This document shows positions 56,785 through 64,000 of a DNA stretch of 64,000 bases, in pieces. The notes under the pieces were generated by a model, which ran no database searches, had not been told where the DNA came from, and was given only the letters and a program-made list of their open reading frames with translations. Positions within the stretch are counted from its first letter, which is position 1, and each line of letters begins with the position of its first letter. A program made the translations under genes and the position numbers. This DNA is from Przewalskia tangutica (Eukaryota; Streptophyta; Magnoliopsida; Solanales; Solanaceae), in assembly GCA_029844215.1 (NCBI GenBank), contig CM056718.1, positions 166,645,396 to 166,709,395 on the forward strand. Direction: 5' to 3'.

Positions 56785-59700
56785 TGTAACACCCCATTTT
56801 AATCGAAGTCGAAACGGGGGGCCACGTATGGTTGTTTCCTAAATGTATTTTAAGGAGTCGCCACCTAATTAATTTGGGTGAATTAGGACACCTAAATGTT
56901 AACTAGTTTAAAGTAAACATTAACTCCATTTAAATGGTCTGTGAAACTAAATGAGATTCTGAGTAAGGGTTCTTTATTATCCTAAAGGGAAGGGGTCAGG
57001 CACCCTAAATGATCCGCTAACTTGCGGTTGTCCGTTCAAACAATAGGTTAATTTATTTGGCTAAGAGATGTATATTTTAGAAAAAAAACAAGATTATTTA
57101 AATAAAGGAATGTGGTAAATATCTAAAGAATGTATATATTGATAACTAAAGGGTCTTATAAGGCTATACAAAAGTTGATTATATAAGACATGAAGTTATT
57201 TTATTTGACAAAAGTAAAAAAATGATAAATTGCTCCTATTAGTATATGTAAGGTTAAGACTCCTATATAAAAAATTAATTATGAAATTATTTTAATATAC
57301 GTGTATGCGAAAATTACTTCCTATGATATTTATGAAGAGTTTATGAGAGAGTTTATTTCTTAAGAATTAGATATGGAGGAATATATTAACTACATGACTA
57401 AAGCATAGCTAGGATTAATTATTTTAGATTTAGATTTATATGATGAGCCTAGAATAAGTAAAGGATGAATTTATCTTTAAACTACCCCTTCCAAAATATT
57501 CAAAGACTGGTAGAATTAATTATCCTATTAATTACAAGGTTAATAAATGTGACAATAATAAACAAACAAATAAATGCATAAGTAAGCAAAGAGAGGAGGG
57601 AGATCGGAGTTGTTGTGACGTCTGGAACGGATGGCGACACCATCTATCCTATAGCTGTTTGGAAGCCCTGCGGCGGAAGTGTGGTTGGCGATATGGAAGT
57701 CATGATGAGTCTCATACCGAGACTCTTGATTATTCTCCCGATGCATGTCATGTAAAAATAAGAAAGAAAAGGATTAGAATGAACCCAAATAATACAAGTA
57801 GATAAATTCATACATATATGATCTGATATATATATATATATATATGTATATAAAAAGCACAAGCGGAAAACATTTCAATGTTATATAACCACATGTTGGG
57901 CCTTAGATGCGAACTGCCCACAGAACATGAAACAGGTCCAAGACAATGACTTTTTTTTTTTAGATTTTGTTACAGAACAGTAACGAAATGGCAGGGCCCC
58001 AGATTTAAATTTTAGATCTTTGAAAGAAGGACCACTCAGCATGTATATGCTAATGATCAGCAGGTGACGGTATGCAGTGGAAATATGCAGCCAACAAGTG
58101 GTAAAAGTAAATGAGGATGGGCATGTATACGGACGACAAAATCAGCTTCTAATATCATATACAAGTCAGTCCATTTTGTTGGGAACTGGAAGGCCAATAA
58201 ATGCAATTATCACAGTTTTAAATACAGAGAAGTGATTCAGATATACATCCGGGAATGCAGATATGTGAGCAAATACATCAGATTTTCGACCATTACACAT
58301 ATTCAGAAATACACATAGGTTTGAAATGCGCATGCATAAGCGTTTTATTTCAAGTGATAGGCAAGTATGCAGCAGTCTATTAGCTTCATATAACCTACTC
58401 AAACTGACTTATGATAGCATACCACTAACTATGATAGACTCTGTAATCCCAAATGAGCTCCCGAATTATTTTTTACATGATACTAGTTTAAACCAGGCAT
58501 GCAAAAGAGTCTTGTCCTTTACTTAAACATATGAAATAATCAATTAGTTCCTCTGGCAGTCAGGTAAGAACAAATAGGGGAGGCTAAAAACAGATCCAAG
58601 ACAAGATAGCACACACCCATAACACGCTATTTAGGCATGTGTTCCACTGACAAGAATTAAGACACTTCTTATTCTTAGATGAGATATTTTAAGGTGATTT
58701 ATTCAGTCCTGCCACCCAGTCACAATATTCCCTGTTAGACCATTTCTAGGACAAGATCTAATTCATATGAATCTTCCTTCACATTTTTTACAAAGTCGGA
58801 CATAGCGAAAGAAAGGTCCAGAAATAGTTTAATACTTCAGCAAGCATACTAACAGTAGTAGTGTGATCACAAATAAGATCATTTTTACAAACATGTTAAT
58901 TCGACATTCTCATAAATTTATGTTTCTTACTGAGGCAAAATAAAGCATATTACTAGAAGAACTCAGACAAGGATGACTTCAACATCAAAGAAACAATAAA
59001 CACCCATTCCAGATACTTAGACATATGTGTACAACAGCAGACATTCTACTTAGCAATCAAAACAAGGCGTATCTTGATACCAGTTTAGACATGCTATTTT
59101 CTGAATCAATCATAATACCATGCATAGATTACACTTATACTCCTCCTTCCTGTACTGAACTCATCAAAACACAAAATCATGGGGGTATTTGACTAATCAT
59201 GTTTGTAACAGTTTAGATTTAGAGACGGATCATATCATACACTCATCGCAAATTGCATTTCATCACACAAAGACGGATGGGTGGTCACTGATTCTGCTAC
59301 TACATACCATTTAAAACATTTAGACTAACAAATTAACTAAATCGTAATATGAAGAATCCAACTAATAAACAACAATCTGACTTATATCGGCCAAACGAAC
59401 AAACTAACACAATGAACATCGATTAAATTCGTGATAAACACACATAGCACAGAAATCTAACAAAATACGATAGGAGTTCGATTTTACCTTCTCCGGACAG
59501 CGAACCGGGGCAGCGTATCAAGTCGTCGGTCCACTCGACGAGTTTTGGGTTTGCGATGCGAGTAGAAGGGCGAGATTTAGTTGTTGGTTTCTTTGCTGGA
59601 ACTAGGAAAGGGATTCAAACCTCCTGTTCTTATGAAAACTAAAGGTCTGGGTGCTGTGTTACCCTGTGTTCTTCGAATAAACTCTACTGTGCTCTGCCGT

Positions 59701-60632
59701 CTGTGTTCTTAACTCGCTCCCCTGATGCCCTCGATCGGACTGTCGTCTAGGTTCCTAACTGTGCTCGACTGATGCCCCCCCTGAGCTCTTGCATGTGTAT
59801 TTGAATGGTTTATATAGCCTCCATTTCGGGTTCTAATGTTGGTAAGTTATTGGTACTGATTTTAGACGATTTGATTGAGATTCTTCAGTGCTGATTAGGT
59901 AAGGTAAGGAAATGATTGAGGGACTTGGGGCGAGATTTTTATGCTGGTTCGTGGAACATAGATTTTGGAAGATTTTGATGTGGTTTCGAGCGTGATTTGG
60001 GTGATTTTGCACAGATTTAGGTTAGGATTGGTTACCATTTCGAAGATGGGGGTGGGTACGTTGGTTATGCATGGGTAAGGTAAGGGTTGCCAGATTCTCA
60101 GGCGAGAATCCGGCAAGAATATCGGGGTTGGATGAAGGTGCGGCGATTTTTAGGTTTAGGGTTCTGTCGGTTTTTGTATTGGAAGAGAAAGGGTTCCCGA
60201 AGGTTGAAGATGAAGTAAAGGTCAAGTAGTGGTCATGTCACGATGAAAGGCCGAGGAAATGAAGCGGGCGGTAGGCGTAAAGGGATTAATAGAGTGGGCC
60301 CGCGTGTATGAACTGCACTGGTCGTGGGCTAATACTTCTAGGAGTTAGGTATTTAATTAGTGGTAAGTTATTTAAAATTGTGATTAAATTATTTAGGCGC
60401 TTTATTAGTCTAAGCTTGAGTTTTAAAATTATTACAAAAAATAAAGACGGGCGTGCTATTTAATTAATGCTTAATATTTTGGAATGCGGCGCTATTATTA
60501 AATTGTTTATTTATGCATGTGTTAATGTATTATTGTTGCATTTTATTATTAAAATCAAAAAAATTATTTTACAAAATTAGTCTAATTTTATAGTTAATGA
60601 CTGGATGGGAGGGTCAAAATTGGGTGTCAACA
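56785..60632 (+). mobile_element. Solo LTR, about 3.8 kb, of the same Ty3-type family as 640-4782
   Basis: Begins TGTAACACCCCATTTTAATC and ends TTGGGTGTCAACA, with a perfect duplication GTGAC at 56780-56784 and 60633-60637. It is collinear, in opposite orientation, with 640-4782. Shared landmarks are gagtcgccacctaattaatt (about 56856), the GAGTCTC palindrome, ttttaccttctccgg with cagcgaacc (59485-59510) and the tail with gggcgtgctatttaatt. Minus frames at 59895-60225 and 57540-58402 have no domain. No internal element remains. Confidence 0.85.
57707..57725. repeat. Conserved palindrome in the second solo LTR
   Basis: GAGTCTC-ATACC-GAGACTC, same arms as at 3819-3837. Confidence 0.6.
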
Positions 60633-60637
60633 GTGAC

Positions 60638-61019
60638 CATGTAAAAGATCCTTGGGTTCCAACTCCACCCCTAACCGATGTTTCATGGAAGCTTGACTAT
60701 TCACCGGTAATTCCACAAACCTTTAAATATCAAAATTATGGGCGACAGATGAGCCGTTTGGACTGAAATTGGGCGTGTCAAGATGGACTGAAGTTGTAGA
60801 TGAGTCAATGACCAACCCGTCCAAAACTTACATGGGCTAAGATGGGCGGGTCAAGATGAGCTAAATGAAGGGTCGTAATCCAACTTGTCCAACTTGACCC
60901 ATTACTTTTACAAATTTCAAATTTATCTTCTATGATGTTATTTTATTTTGTATGATATTTGATTTTTTCATATCTTTATTTTTAAAATAAGAATAATATT
61001 TTAAAGATTTCTTTTCATT
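60638..61019. other. Dispersed repeat left of the array
   Basis: Contains atgggcgggtcaagatgagc and similar words. With 62050-62245 (right end ccaatttgacacccctaat) it may be one non-autonomous element enclosing the array; its ends and duplication were not resolved. Confidence 0.4.
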
Positions 61020-62050
61020 TTTTATAAATGCAATAAAAATATGAAATAGAAATTTGAGGATGGGGTGAGGGTAGGTGTGGATGGGGGCGGGGGTAAGAAA
61101 AAAATTCATATTTTTTATAAATTGTTTATGAAAGTAAAAAAATATAAAATAGAAATTTGAGAATGGGGTGGGGGTGGGGGTGAGGTGGTGGGTCCCTTAA
61201 GAAAAAAATTCATATATTTTATAAATTGTTAAAAGTAAAACAAATATAAAATAGAAATCTGAGAATGTGGTAGGGCAGGGGGTTGGGGTAGGGGGAGGTA
61301 CGATTTTTTAAATATTTTTAATATTTAAAAATAAAAGTAACGAAAAATATGAAACAGAAATTTGAGGATGGGTGAGGTGGGGGTAGGTGGGGTTAAGGCG
61401 GTAGGGGGGTAAGAAAAAATTCCATATTTTTATAAAAGTAAAAAAAAATGAGGATGAGGTGGGGTGAAAAGGGTAAGAAAAAATTCATATTTTATAAATT
61501 ATTTATAAAAGTTAAAAAATATAAAATAGAAATTTAATATTGGGGTAGGGCGGGAGGAGGTGAGGGGAGGGGGTAGGGCGGGTGGGGTGGGGGATAGGGG
61601 TAGGTAAGATAAAATTTCATATTTTTAATATTTTATTTCATAAAAGTAACAAAAAATATGAAATAGAAATTGAAATGGGGTGGGGTAGTGGGTTAGAAGA
61701 GGGAGGTAAGAAAAAATTTAATATTTTTTATAAAAGTAAAAAAAATATGAAATAGAAACTTGAGGATAAGATGGGGGTGGAGGGGTTAGGTGTGGGTAGG
61801 GCGGAGGAAGATAATAATAAAATTATATTTTTATAAATTGCTTATAAAAATATTTTAAAAAAATAGAAATTTGAGAATGTGATAGTGCGGAGGTGGGGGT
61901 AAGTATGAAATTTAAGAATAGGGTAGGGCATGAGGTGGAGGGGATAGTGGGGTGGAGGGGGTACGGGTGGAGGGTTTATGGGGAGGAGGTAAGAAAAAAA
62001 TTCATATTTTTAATAATTTTTTTATAAAAAAAAAATATGAAATAAAAAAC
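61020..62050 (+). repeat. Purine-rich tandem array, units of about 100 bp
   Basis: Around ten units alternate a G-rich part (gaggatggggtgggggtagg-like) with an A/T part (gtaagaaaaaaattcatatt, ttttataaattgtttata, aagtaaaaaaatatgaaata). The plus strand is strongly purine-biased in the G-rich halves, with many runs of three to five G. The units diverge in length through indels. It lies inside a dispersed repeat of about 60740-62245 whose outer parts both mention gggtcaa/ttgaccc-type words. Confidence 0.85.
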
Positions 62051-62241
62051 TTGAGTAAATAATAGAATAGTAGATTACTTACTTTGGACTAATGTAATGA
62101 GTTGATTTGAGTTGTTCAAGATGAATGTGTTAAGTTAGGCTTGTCCAAACTTAGTCCATTTAATAGTATGTCAATGACCAAACCCATTAAAATCTGAACG
62201 GATTGAGCGGGTCAATTGAGCTTGGGTCCAATTTGACACCC

Positions 62242-62588
62242 CTAATCAAAACCATAATTCTTGATCAACTTCCTCTGCCTTGAGGAAGAGCCTCTTCAGC
62301 ACATCTTGGTATGACGGGTCTCTAGAAGTAAGCATAACCTACTACTATTCCAGCAGTAGTTGTGAAAAAAGCAATTGGCTCCATCACATCCCAAGAGAAT
62401 TCCCAGAATGTAAGAAGGAATAAGAGCCCGACCCCTAAACCCATCAACAAAATGCTGCGCATATGCTTGTGTGCAAGCTCATCTATTTTATCCTTCTTCT
62501 CCGTCAGAATCTTTAGTTCCTCTATTGTGGGGTCATCTTCAGGTAGAAGTGCTAAGGGAACAACTTTTCGAATTTTAGAAGTACCGCT
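62242..62588 (-). pseudogene. MCU: Mitochondrial calcium uniporter (MCU) exon 2, truncated and frameshifted
   Basis: After a good splice acceptor (tttccag|AGCGG, exon from 62588) the minus strand encodes PEDDPTIEEL, a coiled coil with EKKDKIDELAHKHMRSI, a first membrane helix, then FWEFSWDVMEPIAFFTTTAG with the D-x-x-E selectivity-filter motif (WDVMEP, about 62390-62376) and the start of the second helix. MCU forms the Ca2+ channel of the mitochondrial inner membrane. Compared with plant MCU as I know it, a few residues seem missing before LLTFWEF. After GYAYF a stop follows, because about a dozen bases are lost; the RDPSYQDVLKRLFL tail is readable in another phase. Exon 1 is absent: Copia sequence begins at about 62641. 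Confidence 0.8.
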
Positions 62589-62640
62589 CTGGAAAGAAGC
62601 TATAAAAAGTGAGATAGACTTTATTCTGCACAATCATACT

Positions 62641-64000
62641 TGAGAGTTGGTTGATCTTCCTTCAAAAAATAAACTGTTGGGTTGTAAATGGTATCTCAAA
62701 CGGAAGTTGAAAGCAGATGGATCTATAGACAAGTACAAGGTCATGTTGGTAGTCAAGGACTATCGACAAAAGGAGGACCTTGACTACTTTGACATCTACT
62801 CTTCATTGTCTAGAATGACGTACATACGAGTATTCATAGCTATCGCCGCATTGCTGGATCTTGAAATACATCAAATGAATGTAAAGACAACCTTCCTAAA
62901 TGGTGATTTGGAAGAAGAAATTTATATGGACCAACCCGAGGGGTATGTGGTTCCAGCACATGAGAAGAAAGTCTGTCGGCTTGTCAAATATTTGTACGAG
63001 CTGAAATAGACCCTGAAGCAATGTCACGAAAAATTTGATAGTACTCTACTATCTTAAGGGTTCGCCATTAATGAGTGTGACAAATGTGTCTACACGAAAG
63101 AAAATGCCGACTCGTTCGTCATGATATGCCTCTACGTAGACGACATGTTAATCACAGAAAGCAGTCATGGGTTGATCCTAGAGACTAAGAACATGTTGAA
63201 ACAATGTTTTGACATGAAGGATATGGGTATTGCAGATGTCATCTTAGGGATCAAGATCTCTAAGCAATTTGGGGGACTGGTATTATCTCAGTCTCATTAC
63301 ATCGAGGATGTGTTGAGAAAATTTGAGATGTTCGACAGTTCGCCGATAACGTCACCACCGGATATAAATCAAAAGATTGATAAAAATCGTGGTGCGCTCG
63401 TATGTCAGGAGCGATATGCACATATGATTGGTAGTTTGATGTACATCACAAACTGCACTCGACCTGATATCGCTTATGCAGTCAACATGTTGTCTAGGTT
63501 CACCCGAAATTCAAGTGATGATCACTGGAAAGCGTTAAGACGGGTACTACGATATCTAAAATACACGCAAAATTATGGGTTACATTATTCGAGATATCCA
63601 GCTGTATTAGAGGGGTACATTGATCCAAACTGGATATCTGATATAGAGAACACCAAGTCCACCATGGGTATATATATTTACAACTGGTGGTGGGGCTGTG
63701 TCTTGAAAATTCTCTAAGCAAACTTGCATCGCCTGATCCACGATGGAATCGGAGTTCATTGCTTTAGACAAAGCAGGAGAAGCTGAGTGACTTCACGACC
63801 TCTTAGAGGATATCCCTTGTTGGGATAAACTCGTACCTTATGTAATGATCCACTGCGACAGTCAGTCGGCTCTAGGAAGGGCACAGAGTTCTATGTACAA
63901 CAACAAATCTCATCCTATTTGACGGAGACATTGTACCATTCGACAGTTGATCACCACGAGTATTATTTCCATTGATTATGTAAAATCAAAGGGAAACATA
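62641..64000 (+). pseudogene. Truncated Copia reverse transcriptase - RNase H, runs off right edge
   Basis: It starts abruptly within RT (LVDLPSKNKLLGCKWYLKRK, about 62650), with TFLNGDLEEEIYMDQPEGYV at about 62890-62950 and a TAG after LYELK at 63007. The next frame (63121-63717) has MICLYVDDMLIT with the YVDD catalytic pair at about 63135, LGIKISKQFGGLVLSQSHY and NCTRPDIAYAVN, then the RNase H start. Broken RNase H pieces follow to the edge, with CDSQSAL-like codons at about 63858. It belongs to a Tork/SIRE-like Copia branch distinct from the other three elements. No LTR is seen in the window. Confidence 0.82.

Overview
The window is plant nuclear DNA, almost certainly from a eudicot. The genes have plant introns, there is a nuclear gene for plastid ribosomal protein L17, a LOB-domain gene and a relic of a mitochondrial calcium uniporter gene. 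Most of the rest is LTR retrotransposons, solo LTRs, MITEs and a block related to plant pararetroviruses. The repeat types look asterid/Solanaceae-like, but that is an impression and not a demonstrated assignment. Only two genes look intact: RPL17 (two exons, 16423-16832 and 24315-24534, minus strand) and an LBD gene (51129-51497 and 52197-52367, minus strand).

1-25 kb. The window opens inside exon 1 of a second RPL17 copy (1-136, minus). Its promoter appears split about 180 bp upstream of the ATG by a terminal-inverted-repeat element whose ends lie at 319 and 15018. Inside that element sits a minus-strand movement-protein / capsid-like / protease block (about 5.4-13 kb). It is broken in every copy, partly duplicated in tandem (2.5 kb) and flanked by two leader segments in opposite orientation. 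The left leader is itself split by a 4.1-kb solo LTR (640-4782). The intact RPL17 follows. Its 7.5-kb intron holds an old solo LTR, which was in turn interrupted by a decayed Copia element (19088-24003).

25-48.5 kb. A full-length but dead Copia element (25070-29903, TSD CTTTT) lies upstream of RPL17. Next comes a three-layer nest in which each layer is bounded by its own target-site duplication. A minus-strand Copia (30839-48530, TSD ACTTT) carries in its gag gene a 13.2-kb insertion (34431-47595, TSD CGGAT). That insertion carries a 7.7-kb non-autonomous element with 2.3-kb LTRs (39575-47245, TSD ACGTC/ATGTC). The innermost element has no pol gene; its interior holds a GC-rich tandem array of about 17 units.

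48.5-64 kb. This part holds LTR fragments, the LBD gene, a rearranged Copia fragment whose LTR was hit by a 1.1-kb solo LTR (54782-55885, TSD TAAGT/TAAGG), a Stowaway-like MITE, and a 3.8-kb solo LTR (56785-60632, perfect TSD GTGAC) homologous to the one at 640-4782. A purine-rich ~100-bp tandem array follows (61-62 kb), then an MCU exon-2 pseudogene abutting a truncated Copia reverse transcriptase that runs off the right edge.

No operon-like logic applies here. The story is one of genes surviving in a heavily nested repeat landscape. The most unusual items are the rearranged pararetrovirus-like block, the GC-rich array element and the three-layer nest. TSDs, LTR ends and splice sites were read by eye; identities are estimates, not computed alignments.
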